Part shown: positions 26,061-35,126 of the stretch, one piece after another
Layout of the letters: each line of letters starts with the position of its first letter
Numbering within the stretch: the stretch's first letter is position 1
From: CAWCTB01 sp963798275
Lineage (GTDB): Bacteria; Acidobacteriota; Terriglobia; Terriglobales; Acidobacteriaceae
DNA length: 64,000 nucleotides
NCBI GenBank assembly: GCA_963798275.1
Contig: CAWCTB010000015.1
Span: 62,001 to 126,000, forward strand
Direction of reading: 5' to 3'
Notes under the pieces: model-generated
The model's database searches: none
Told to the model about the DNA's origin: nothing
The model's input: only the letters and a program-made list of their open reading frames with translations
Made by a program: the position numbers and the translations under genes

Positions 26061-26428
26061 GCCAAGGCGTGTTATCGACCCCGCCAATTATTAGTCGTAT
26101 GAATCCTTCTGTGCTCGTTGCCGGTGAAGCTCGACCGTCGGTCGCGATACAGGGGCGCCGGTCGAGGCGCCGCTCTTATTTGCGACGCTGGTCCGCGAAC
26201 CAGTAGTGCTTTGTACCTGACCTGCGCCAATCGTCCTTACCTACGACTTTTGCGGGTTGCGCAGGCCCCCCTGCTTATCTAGAATTTTCGCACTCTGAAA
26301 GTTTCGACGCCGCAGTTCAGTTGTGCGGCGACGGGCTCGACCCCATAGCGTTGTTATGGGGTAGGGCGCCCGCGTGCGCTTCACCTGCGCGGGATCGTTG
26401 GTGTGCCATTCAGAAGACGGAGGCATTC
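26061..26428. promoter_or_regulatory. Spacer between the two DUF3604 genes with stem-loops
   Basis: No gene. GGCGCC at 26154-26159 and again at 26166-26171, followed by GCTCTTATTT, could be a weak terminator of the first gene. ACCCCATA (26340-26347) and TATGGGGT (26355-26362) form an 8-bp stem with a 7-base loop, 66 bases before the ATG of the second gene. This may be a leader structure or operator. A GGAGG-like site (ACGGAGG) precedes the ATG at 26429. Confidence 0.4.
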
Positions 26429-29061
26429 ATGAAGACGAGAGTTGCGGCAACAGCGGCTTTGGTGTTGGTCCTTTTCAGCATCGGCGCCCTGGTTTCGTGC
26501 AAGAAATCCAAGGCCCCACAACCGGCGCCAGCAAGCCGGCCAGGCCGCGCCGGCCCCGGCCGAGCAGCGCGTCGAGCGCAATCCCGATCGCAATGCCTAC
26601 TTCGGTGAGGAACACATCCACACCAGTTGGTCGGTGGACGCCTGGCTGATGGGCAACCGCATCACCGGGCCCGGACGAGGCCCTCAAGTACGCTCAGGGC
26701 CAGACCATCAAGCACCCGCTTGGCTATGACATCAAGATCGACACGCCCATGGACTTCATGGGTGTGACCGACCACTCGGAATATGTGGGGGTAACGAAAG
26801 AAGCCAACACGCCGGGATCGGCCCTGAGTAAGTTGCCCGCAGCACAGCCTCTTATTCTCAAGGACCCAAGACAGCGGACATTCAGAAGGTCTTCACGTAC
26901 CTCGTGAATATGCTCGCCGGACCTCCGGTGAAAGCTCTGATGAGCCCCGAGGTGGCTGGCTCGATCTGGAAAGAAAACATAAAGATCGCCGACGAAAACA
27001 ACCATCCCGGTAAATTCACGGCGTTCTGCTCGTACGAGTACACCTCCGCCCCTGACAACCGGAACCTGCATCGCAATATCTTCTTCCGCGATTGTGAGAA
27101 GGTGCCGCCGATGCCCTACAGCGCTCTGGACTCCTGGCACCCCGAAGACTTGTGGAAGTGGATGGACGCGCAGCGGAAGGCAGGCAACGAACTGCTGGCC
27201 ATTTCGCATAATGCGAACTTGAGCGACGGCTGGATGTATCCCACCGACGTCGACAGCTTCGGCAGGCCCATCGACGCAGCCTGGGCAGCCGCGCGCGACC
27301 GCAACGAACGCCTGGTCGAGATCAAGCAGATCAAGGGGCAGTCGGAGACCCATCCCTTGCTCTCGCCCAACGATGAGTTCGCCAGCTACGAACTCTTCAC
27401 CGGCCTACTCGGTGCGCCACCGACCGTTGGCCGAGTCGATCACATTCAAGGAAGCTTTGGCCGACAGGCACTGAAAGACGGCATCACCATGCAGGACGTG
27501 CGCGGCTACAACCCTTACAAGTTCGGCATGGCCGGTGGCTCGGATTCCCACAACACCGGCAGCCCGTACCGCCAGGACAATTTCTACGGCGGCCACGCCC
27601 AGATCGACGGAACCGTCGACCGCCGCATGGCCGGGGTTATGGCGTTTGGCACGATTGACGTTCGCCTGGAGAACCCGGGCGGACTGACCGGAGTTTGGGC
27701 CGAGGAGAACACCCGCGCTTCCCTCTGGGACGCCATGTATCGCAAGGAAACCTTCGGCACCAGCGGCGTTCACATCAAGGTGCGCTTCTTCGGCGGTTGG
27801 GACTTCAACAAGGACATCCTGAACGCCAGCGACTGGGTGCACCAGTCGTATGCGAACGGCGTACCTATGGGCGCCGACCTGCCTCCGCTGAAGGGCATCG
27901 CTCCGACGTTCGTCGTGTGGGCGGTGAAAGACCCGACATCCGCGAATCTCGACCGCATTCAGATCATCAAGGGCTGGACCAAAGACGGCCAGAGCTTCGA
28001 AAAGATTTTCGACGTCGCCTGGTCCGGCGACCGCAAGCCTGACAAGTGGTCGGGCCGGGTTCCGGCGATAAAGAGCACCGTGGACCTGGAGAAAGCTACC
28101 TACACCAACGACGTCGGCTCGGTGGAGTTGAAGACGGTGTGGACCGATCCCGAATTCGATGCCAGCCTGCATGCGTTCTACTACGCTCGCGTGCTGGAAA
28201 TCCCCACGCCGCGCTGGACCCTCATGCAGGCCGTCAAGGCCGGCTTGACCCCGCCGGACGTGGTTCCGCTCACCGGACAGGAACGCGCCTGGTCTTCGCC
28301 TATCTGGTACACCCCCAGCGCCGAGGCCCGCAAGAATGCAGCCCCCGGCATGACGGTGACCGACCTCAAGGCAAAGGGTGCAACCCAGTTGGGCGATGCG
28401 CAACTGAAGGCCCTGATCGTGGGCAAGGCTTTCTGGGTGCGCAACAACGCGACCGGTGAGCAGTTCAGCATCGCCTACACTGCCGAAGGCCAGAGCAACG
28501 TCTGGCATATCGGCAAGAACGTCACGACTCCAAGCTAGGTTGGCAACCCGGTTCGCGACGGCTACCAGGGAACCACTACGCCGTACAAGATTGAAGGCGG
28601 CAAAGTGGTGACCACCATTTCCCAGGACCCGTTCTCGGTGACGTCTACAAGCTGGGCGACACTTATTACGGCGCGCGCAGTAACGAATTCGGCTACGCCA
28701 ACTACGAGATGATTCCGAGCCCGCAGTTCGTGCTCAATCCGCTGACCGCCACGCTCAACACCTTTTCGATCGAACTGGGCTTGAACGAACAGCAGAAACA
28801 GCAGATTCTCCCCTTCCTGCAGGACGAGGCAAAGCAACTGGGGGCGCTGAAGAAGAACACCTCGCTCAAGCCGCTGGAGAAGGTGGAGCAGTTGAAGCAA
28901 ATCGGCAACGCCATCGATGCCAAGATCACGCCTCTCCTCGATCCGGCGCAGCAGAAGAAGTTCCAGGACCATGCGCGAACGAGATGCGACGAGACATGAT
29001 CGAGAAGATGGGGAGCCAAGCGATTCAGAAGGCGGAAACCAAGGTGAAGCAGGAGATGTAG
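26429..29061 (+). CDS. DUF3604 lipoprotein, copy 2, with C-terminal Spy-like tail (frameshifts, one stop)
   Basis: Paralogue of the gene upstream. ATG 26429 starts a lipoprotein signal (VLVLFSIGALVSC, Cys at about residue 24). PHP-like motifs are YFGEEHIHTSWS, FMGVTDHSEYVG, LAISHNANLSDGW and MAGGSDSHNTG. The C-terminal motifs ENTRASLWDAMYRKETFGTS, YYARVLEIPTPRW and WSSPIWYTP match copy 1. Frame changes fall near 26550, 26670, 26865, 28635 and 28980, and TAG at 28536-28538 interrupts one coherent frame. Beyond the TAG, YQGTTTPYKIEGGKVVTTIS and NEFGYANYEMIPSPQ continue to a helical tail (LGLNEQQKQQILPFLQDEAK) like Spy/CpxP or LTXXQ regions. Ends at 29061. The TAG may be a misread TAC. Confidence 0.75.
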
Positions 29062-29081
29062 AAGTAGTCTCATAAGCCGGA

Positions 29082-29190
29082 TTTGAAAGGGCACGGCTTC
29101 ACAGCTTGCGGAAAAACTCGCTTTGGGCCGCGCTTTGAAAGGGCACAGCTTCAGCTGTGCCGCGCGACGCACCGTAAAGCCAGGGCTTTA
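29082..29190. repeat. Intergenic repeat cluster with hairpins
   Basis: TTTGAAAGGGCAC-(G/A)-GCTTCA occurs at 29082 and 29134. GGCACAGCT (29142-29150) and AGCTGTGCC (29153-29161) form a perfect 9-bp hairpin. A second inverted repeat, TAAAGCC/GGCTTTA, follows within 30 bases. The pattern resembles short palindromic intergenic repeats that I associate with acidobacterial genomes. Confidence 0.55.
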
Positions 29191-29269
29191 GCCACTGAGG
29201 GACCCCGACTTTCACCCGTCATGCGTTTGCGAAACCGTTTCTAGAGCCAGAAGTAAGAAAGAATGGAGC

Positions 29270-29626
29270 ATGAAGAAGAACGCCCTTGCGTTGGCGGCGA
29301 TCGCGGAGGCGGGTACGGGACTGCTTCTGCTCGTCTACCCGCCGATCGTGGTCCGGCTGCTGTTCGGTTCAGAAATCGGCGGCGCGGGCGTTATCATGAG
29401 CCGCCTCGCCGGCATTGCTCTGATCGGTCTGGGTGTGGCCTGCTGGCCCGGCAACTCGGCCGTTCAACCGCTCTATGGGATGTTGACGTACAGTACCCTG
29501 GCTATGCTGTACCTTATTCGCATCGGCATTCGCAGTGAAGCGGTTGGGCTGCTCTTGTGGCCGGGAGTCGTCGTCCATGCGATCCTGATCGTTGTTCTGG
29601 GAGGCGCGTGGTTGAAGCGTCGATGA
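29270..29626 (+). CDS. Small integral membrane protein
   Basis: 118 residues, almost all hydrophobic, with four predicted helices: ALALAAIAEAGTGLLLLVYP, VIMSRLAGIALIGLGVACW, LTYSTLAMLYLIRIGI and LLLWPGVVVHAILIVVLGG. ATG 29270 has TGGAG just upstream. Its stop overlaps the start of the next membrane protein, so the two are translationally coupled. I do not recognise the family. Part of the run of envelope genes between DUF3604 and the HupE genes. Confidence 0.7.
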   Translation: MKKNALALAAIAEAGTGLLLLVYPPIVVRLLFGSEIGGAGVIMSRLAGIALIGLGVACWPGNSAVQPLYGMLTYSTLAMLYLIRIGIRSEAVGLLLWPGVVVHAILIVVLGGAWLKRR

Positions 29627-30162
29627 TAATTGCTCAAACAGACATCAGGTTCTTGACGGAGCCTCAGCTGGGTTGGACCGGCAACTGGGCATGGGGTGCG
29701 CCTTTGATAGTGATGACCGTGATCATCCATGTCCTGGGACTCGGGCTTATAAGTCGAGGTATCGGCCGCGCGTCCAGCGGTGAGATAGAACACCGCCATC
29801 CCATGGCTACGTTCGTGGTGGTCATGGGTGCCACAACTCTGTTGGCCACCAGCCTGCACGCGATAGAGGCAGGCATTTGGGCATCCGCCTACCTGCTTGT
29901 CGGTGCTCTGCCCGAGCCGCGGACTGCGATGCTGTATTCGCTAAGTGCGATGACAAGCTACGGACACGCGAATCTATTTCTGCAGGGCAACTGGCAGCTT
30001 ATGGGAGCGATAGAGGCGCTAAACGGATGGCTGCTGTTCGGGTTGAGCACCGCTTTCCTGTTCAGCATGAGTCGGGACGGCGTTGAGAAAGTCCGGTTAT
30101 TACGTGCGACGCCTCGGAGTTGGCGAGTTTCAAATGAGTGTGTTCTCTGTTGTTCCTGCTGA
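29623..30162 (+). CDS. Membrane protein resembling a two-helix potassium channel with degenerate filter
   Basis: 179 residues with about four helices. It resembles bacterial ion-channel (Ion_trans_2-like) proteins in the order helix, pore-like loop, helix: LYSLSAMTSYGHANLFLQ followed by LMGAIEALNGWLLFGLSTAF. In true channels the loop carries T-x-G-Y-G. Here it is MTSYGHA, so selective K+ conduction is doubtful. ATG 29623 overlaps the previous stop. The last 20 residues (LLRATPRSWRVSNECVLCCSC) look unlike a membrane protein and may reflect a frameshift, so the true end is uncertain. Confidence 0.55.
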   Translation: MIIAQTDIRFLTEPQLGWTGNWAWGAPLIVMTVIIHVLGLGLISRGIGRASSGEIEHRHPMATFVVVMGATTLLATSLHAIEAGIWASAYLLVGALPEPRTAMLYSLSAMTSYGHANLFLQGNWQLMGAIEALNGWLLFGLSTAFLFSMSRDGVEKVRLLRATPRSWRVSNECVLCCSC

Positions 30163-31136
30163 GGCGCAGCCTGCGATCGAGCAGTCGCGACCTCGCCGAT
30201 CGTTTCTTGCCAAGCTAAAACCCTGGCTGCGGGAACCGCTGCTGCATTTTCTGCTGTTAGGTCTCTTGCTGTTCGTGGCATATGCTTACTTCCAGCGTGG
30301 CCGCGGCGGATTCGAATCGTCGAAACAAATCGCTCTAAGCCTCGACCAACTGCGCCAGATGGACCTGTACTTCGAGTCGCAATGGCATCGTCAGCCGACT
30401 CCCGCTGAGTTTCAAGCCATGGTGGAAGACAGGGTCCGCGAGGAGGTCCTCTATCGCGAAGGCTTAGCAATGGGTTTGGACAAAGACGATGAGATCGTCA
30501 AGCGGCGCATGGCGCAGAAGATGGAGTTCCTCGCCGAGGACGTAGCCGCTGCCCACGAGCCTTCCACTGCCGAATTGAAAGCCTGGTTCGACAAGAACAG
30601 CAGCAAGTTTGCCCTGCCCAGCCGCTACAGCTTCCGCCATCTTTACTTTTCGCCCGACAAGCGCGGCAAGAACGCTCAAGAAGATGCAGCCAAGGCCCTG
30701 ACGAAGATCGCCGGCCAGCCCGAAGACTCCAAACTCGCCGCTTCGGCTCGGCGATTCGTTCATGTTCCAGGACTATTATGGCGACCGCGCGCCCAGCGCA
30801 ATCGCCAAGGAATTCGGACCGCAATTTGCGGTGGCCCTGGAGAAGCTCAAGCCGGGCTCGTGGCAGGGGCCGATCGAATCGGGCTATGGCTGGCACCTGG
30901 TGTACATCGATACCGTGATTCCAGGGCGAATTCCAGCTTTCGAGGAAATGGAACCGGATGTGAAGACCGCTTGGTTGGCTGAACAGAAGCAACAAGCCTG
31001 GCAAAAGGCCTACACCGAGATGCGTGCCAAGTACACCGTGCTTCTGCCTGTTCCTTCCGACAAGCAAGCCGCCCAAGCGCCGGTTCCTCCTTCAACCAAA
31101 CAAGTTCCGGCGCCCTCAGGCGAGGGACCGCTTTGA
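30134..31136 (+). CDS. PpiC/SurA-type peptidyl-prolyl isomerase, membrane-anchored (frameshift)
   Basis: Periplasmic folding factor anchored by one helix (LREPLLHFLLLGLLLFVAYAYF). The SurA-N-like region (PTPAEFQAMVEDRVREEVLY, GLDKDDEIVKRRMAQKMEFL) is followed by a rotamase-like part (YSFRHLYFSPD). The frame shifts near 30748, and the C-terminal part FMFQDYYGDRAPSAIAKEFG, then GPIESGYGWHLVYI, continues to 31136. Repaired length is about 334 residues. The start ATG 30134 overlaps the tail of the previous frame. The typical neighbour is a HupE/UreJ membrane protein, as here. Client unknown. Confidence 0.8.
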
Positions 31137-31236
31137 CGAAAGTGAAAGATTATGCGCATATAAGTGCTTACGGCTGACATGGATAGCTATAACTTGTTTA
31201 GAATTAAAATCTTGCGCAGGATTTCTGTCTAACTGA

Positions 31237-32277
31237 TTGATAACAAATAATCGCGGTAAAAGTATTTTGGCTAAAATCCCATTTCGGTACACCTTCTGGG
31301 CCGTGCTTCTGTTCCTCGTCCCCTCGCTCTGGGCCCACGAGGCCCGCCCTGCCTATCTACAGATAAAAGAGACTTCACCCGGCCAATTCAGCCTCCTCTG
31401 GCGCACCCCTGTTCTGGCCGGAATGCGTCTTCCCGTCGTGCTCCAGGTCCCCGACGACGTGAAGAATGTGCGAGAGCCCGACGTGCAGGAACTCGCGGAC
31501 TCCTTCGTCGAACGCCGCTGGATCAACGCCGGACCGAACGGCCTGGCAGGCAAGCGAATCGAATTCCCCGGACTGCAGCTGACCATCACCGACGTGCTCG
31601 TGCGCGTAGAAATGCTCGACGGACGAAGCTGGACCACCATCGTCCATCCCTCGCAGCCGTGGGTTGAAATCACCGCTGCACAGACCCGCTTGCAAGTCAT
31701 GGGCACCTTCATCGTCCAGGGTATCCGCCACATTCTTTTCGGCGCAGACCACATGCTATTTGTGCTGGGCCTGCTGCTGATCGTGAAAGACCGCTGGATG
31801 CTGCTGAAGACCATCACGGCTTTCACCGTCGCCCACAGCATCACGCTGGCCATCGCAACCCTGGGTTATGCCGAGGCGCCCATGGTCCCCCTCAACGCGG
31901 CCATCGCCCTGAGCATTCTGTTTCTTGGTCCGGAGATCGTGCGCTCCTGGCGCGGCCAAACCAGCTTCACCATTCGTCACCCCTGGGTCGTGGCCTTCGC
32001 CTTTGGCCTGCTGCACGGCTTCGGCTTTGCCAGCGCCCTCACCAGTGCCGGACTTCCCAAGGCTGAACTCCCCATCGCGCTACTGTCCTTCAATGTGGGA
32101 GTTGAGATCGGCCAACTGGCGTTCGTATTCCTGATCCTCGCGTTGGAGCGCGCCTTCCGCATCCTCGAGGTGCGCTGGCCGCGCTGGGCCGAAGCTCTTC
32201 CCGGTTACACCGTCGGCTCGCTCGGTGCTTTCTGGACGGTGCAGCGGCTGGCCATCCTCTTGGGAGGTGCCCGATGA
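31237..32277 (+). CDS. HupE/UreJ-family membrane protein, copy 1
   Basis: 346 residues. A signal-like segment (YTFWAVLLFLVPSLWAHEARP) precedes an extracytoplasmic domain (residues about 35-155). Then come about six helices with the HupE motif RHILFGADHMLFVLGLLLI and VAFAFGLLHGFGFASAL. HupE/UreJ proteins are proposed nickel or cobalt permeases, and the conserved His/Asp are candidate ligands. There is no ATG: TTG 31237 and TTG 31267 are both possible starts, and neither has a strong ribosome site. The next gene starts within 4 bases of the end, so it is coupled. Confidence 0.8.
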   Translation: MITNNRGKSILAKIPFRYTFWAVLLFLVPSLWAHEARPAYLQIKETSPGQFSLLWRTPVLAGMRLPVVLQVPDDVKNVREPDVQELADSFVERRWINAGPNGLAGKRIEFPGLQLTITDVLVRVEMLDGRSWTTIVHPSQPWVEITAAQTRLQVMGTFIVQGIRHILFGADHMLFVLGLLLIVKDRWMLLKTITAFTVAHSITLAIATLGYAEAPMVPLNAAIALSILFLGPEIVRSWRGQTSFTIRHPWVVAFAFGLLHGFGFASALTSAGLPKAELPIALLSFNVGVEIGQLAFVFLILALERAFRILEVRWPRWAEALPGYTVGSLGAFWTVQRLAILLGGAR

Positions 32278-32883
32278 AACATGCGCGTCAGGAAATGTTG
32301 ACTCGCTGGTCGGCGGTGCTGTTCACGCTGCTCTGTACTGGAGCAAACTGCCTTTGCGCATGTGCAGAAGGGTGAAGCCGTTGGGTTCCTGACCGGCTTC
32401 AAACATCCGCTCTCCGGGCTTGATCACGTTTTGGCCATGGTTGCGGTCGGCCTGTGGGGGGCGCAGCTCGGCGCTCCCGCCGTGTGGCTCTTGCCGGTTG
32501 CATTTCCCATGGTGATGGCCTTCGGCGGAATGCTGGGCCTGATAGGCGTACCTCTCCCCGGAATCGAATACGGCATCGCCGCTTCCGCCATCCTGCTGGG
32601 AGCGGCAGTAATGTTCGAACTTCGTCCGCCTCTGGCGCTGGCAGCTACGCTGGTAGGCGTCTTCGCCATCTTTCACGGACACGCCCATGGAACTGAACTC
32701 CCCCCCGGGCAAAGCGCCCTGCTCTACAGCCTGGGTTTCGTCATGGCGACAGGTTTGCTCCACGCAGTTGGCATCGGTATTGGGACCGTGCACCGATGGA
32801 ATTGGGGACAACGCTTCCTGCGCCTCGCCGGTGCCGGCGTCACCGTAGGTGGACTTTTCTTTCTGTGGAGAGCCGTCGCATGA
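32274..32883 (+). CDS. HupE/UreJ-family membrane protein, copy 2 (frameshift)
   Basis: About 203 residues after repair. ATG 32274 starts MKHARQEMLTRWSAVLFTLL. A frameshift near 32340-32350 joins to TAFAHVQKGEAVGF, giving a signal peptide whose mature end starts at or near the conserved His. The family motif GFKHPLSGLDHVLAMVAVGL follows, then six helices including FHGHAHGTELPP, likely metal-contacting. Overlaps the neighbours on both sides, so it belongs to the operon. Predicted to move Ni2+ or Co2+ across the membrane, by family only. Confidence 0.82.
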
Positions 32884-33497
32884 GCGCCGCGCATAAGTCC
32901 CGCCTGCCGCTTTATCTCGCCGTGATGCTGGCCATCGCATTCTGCCCCATCGCGGCCGAAGCGCACCTGAATTCCACTGGCATGGGCCCGATCTATGACG
33001 GGCTGATGCACTTCCTCAGCAGCCCCGAAGACCTTATCCCAGTGCTGGCCCTGGCGCTGCTCGCGGGACTGCGAGGTGCAGCCCACGGCCGTCGCGCGCT
33101 GTTTGTTCTTCCAGCAGCATGGCTGCTCGGTGGACTTGTCGGGCTCACCGCCGCTGCTGCGAATCCTCATCCCCTGCTGGCTGCGCTGTGGTTTCTATTG
33201 ATCGGCGGTTGTCTGGCCGCGGACGCGAAGCTTTCCCTGCGCGCGACCACTGCGCTGGCGGCCCTTCTCGGTCTCTACCACGGCTACCTCAACGGAACCG
33301 GACTGGGGCTGTCGTTCAGCGCGGCGGGCGCACTGCTGGGTTTGATCTTCGCGGTGTTCGTGTCGATCGCGCTGGCAGCGGCGTTTGTGGTGCGGCTAAA
33401 TTCGGATTGGGCGCGCATCGCGGTGCGGGTGGCAGGTAGCTGGGTGGTTGCCAGCGGCCTGCTCATGCTCGGCTGGGCCATGCGTGGCAAGCTCTGA
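32880..33497 (+). CDS. HupE/UreJ-like membrane protein, copy 3
   Basis: 205 residues. A signal peptide (LYLAVMLAIAFCPIAAEAHL) is followed by NSTGMGPIYDGLMHFLSSPE and about five helices (LALALLAGLRGAAHGRRALF, ALLGLYHGYLNGTGLGL, LLMLGWAMRGKL). The His residues at AEAHL, LMHFL and YHGYLNG are candidate ligands. ATG 32880 overlaps the stop of copy 2 by 3 bases. More diverged than the other two, but the neighbours and motifs support the family. Ends the envelope cluster. Confidence 0.78.
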   Translation: MSAAHKSRLPLYLAVMLAIAFCPIAAEAHLNSTGMGPIYDGLMHFLSSPEDLIPVLALALLAGLRGAAHGRRALFVLPAAWLLGGLVGLTAAAANPHPLLAALWFLLIGGCLAADAKLSLRATTALAALLGLYHGYLNGTGLGLSFSAAGALLGLIFAVFVSIALAAAFVVRLNSDWARIAVRVAGSWVVASGLLMLGWAMRGKL

Positions 33498-33893
33498 CCT
33501 GAAATCGTGGTGTGTCCGGACGCTTGCGGGCCTGGCTCGGCGATGGTTTCACTCGAGTGCGCGTCAGCGAATTTCGCGGCAAGGTGCTGAAGCCCTTCCG
33601 TCCGGACACCATGTCGATCCCTGCCAACGTCCTGATCGCTGGCGGCCATACCAGCCGGACTGCCGGGTCAACGCGAGCCAGAGCAGACGGTTCCGAATTG
33701 GGACGCAGATATGCCAATAGGGTAACTAATTCTAGGTTACCAAGCTAAAGCCTCGATAAACTGACATTTCAAGACATACGCTTCCCCGAGTTACCCAGCT
33801 TGGCCAGGCAAGATCTGTCGACGGCGCGCCAAGGCAACGATTCTTGGGCGATATGGATGAAGCCAGCAGGGCCGCGACGGAACGATTGCTTTG
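33498..33893. other. Intergenic region with an 11-bp inverted repeat, no gene
   Basis: About 396 bases. GTGTCCGGACG (33512-33522) and CGTCCGGACAC (33599-33609) are exact reverse complements, each containing the palindrome GTCCGGAC. Another short palindromic pair around GGTAAC/GTTACC lies near 33720-33741. Short open frames here show no protein-like pattern. Could be leftovers of a small element or regulatory sites. Confidence 0.4.
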
Positions 33894-35126
33894 ATGTCAC
33901 CTTCCATGTTCGCGTTCGTTGAGCTGCCAACCTGGCTGGCGCTGGCGTGGCGACGGTGCGTCAGATGCTTTGCAAGAGCGGCTGCGCGCAGGTCCGCGCC
34001 GGAGTCGTTCCTGGTGTTGCGCCTGGATGCGCTGGGAGACCTGGTGCTGACGACGCCGGTCTTCCGGGAGTTGAAGCGGAACTATCCGCAGTCGCGAGTG
34101 ACGGTTGCGATACAGCGAAACTATGTGCCCTTGCTGGAGACCAATCCTCACGTAGACGAAGTGCTGGCGTTGCCGGCACGTAAGAATTACCGGAGCGAGG
34201 CGGCAAAGCGGCTGGACGCCTTGCGTTGTGCACTGACCTTCTACTGGCGGCAACTCCGGGGGAGGCGCTTCGACGTGGTGCTGTCGCCGCGATGGGACGT
34301 CGATGAGCAACTTGCGACCATGCTGTGTCTGCTGGTAGATGCGCGGGCGCGGGTTGGGTATACCCAGAGGACATCCGCGGGGAAGCGACGGTTCAACCGG
34401 GGATTTGGAGCGGCGTTTGAACAATGTTTGCCGCCGGGACCGTTGCAGCACGAAGTGTTGCGCAACCTTGGACCGTTAAAGGCGATCGGTGGGGTTGTCA
34501 GCAACGACCGGCTCGAGATTGCTTTGACGAGCTGCGACCGGCATTACGCGTTGGCAATGTTGCGGGAGGTCGCGCCGGACAGAGTCCGGTTGGCGCTTGG
34601 CATTGGCGCGCAAGCTGAGGGTCGCCGCTGGCCCCTGGAAAGCTACGCGTCAGTGGTTGCAAACTTGTGCGAGTACTTCCCGGTGCAGCCCATCATCACC
34701 AGCGCCCCCGCGGAGCGTGCAGACGCGCTGCGGTTGGCCGCCATGCTGCCGGTTCAACCCATCATCGATTGCAGCGCGGAGATTCGCCACACCTGTGCAT
34801 TGTTGGAGCGCTGCGATGTGTTCCTGGGGAACGACAGCGGTGCGGCGCATCTGGCTGCCGCGATGGAATGCCCGACGATCGTAGTGTGCCGGCATCCGCG
34901 CGCCGGCGATCCCGGCCATCCCAACAGTCCGCTACGCTTCGCACCGTACTGCCGGCATAGCGTCGTCCTGCAGCCTGAGGTTGGACTGGACCAATGCAGC
35001 AGCCATTGTTTGCGGAAGGAGCCGCATTGCATCGAGGCGGTCTCTGTCCGCCAGGCGATCGACGCGGTGATGAGGGTGCTGGAACGGCAAGTGCAGCGCA
35101 AGTCTTTGGTGGCGGCGGGTGTGTAG
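33894..35126 (+). CDS. Glycosyltransferase family 9 (heptosyltransferase-like)
   Basis: 410 residues. The N-terminal motif LVLRLDALGDLVLTTPVFRELK and the C-terminal GNDSGAAHLAAAMECPTIVV are the signatures of ADP-heptose:LPS heptosyltransferases and relatives. Acts at the cytoplasmic face of the inner membrane on a nucleotide-sugar donor and a lipid acceptor. ATG 33894 is preferred over TTG 33891 and ATG 33906. The flippase starts immediately after the stop, so the two genes form a surface-polysaccharide pair. Intact. Heptose specificity is not proven. Confidence 0.87.
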   Translation: MSPSMFAFVELPTWLALAWRRCVRCFARAAARRSAPESFLVLRLDALGDLVLTTPVFRELKRNYPQSRVTVAIQRNYVPLLETNPHVDEVLALPARKNYRSEAAKRLDALRCALTFYWRQLRGRRFDVVLSPRWDVDEQLATMLCLLVDARARVGYTQRTSAGKRRFNRGFGAAFEQCLPPGPLQHEVLRNLGPLKAIGGVVSNDRLEIALTSCDRHYALAMLREVAPDRVRLALGIGAQAEGRRWPLESYASVVANLCEYFPVQPIITSAPAERADALRLAAMLPVQPIIDCSAEIRHTCALLERCDVFLGNDSGAAHLAAAMECPTIVVCRHPRAGDPGHPNSPLRFAPYCRHSVVLQPEVGLDQCSSHCLRKEPHCIEAVSVRQAIDAVMRVLERQVQRKSLVAAGV

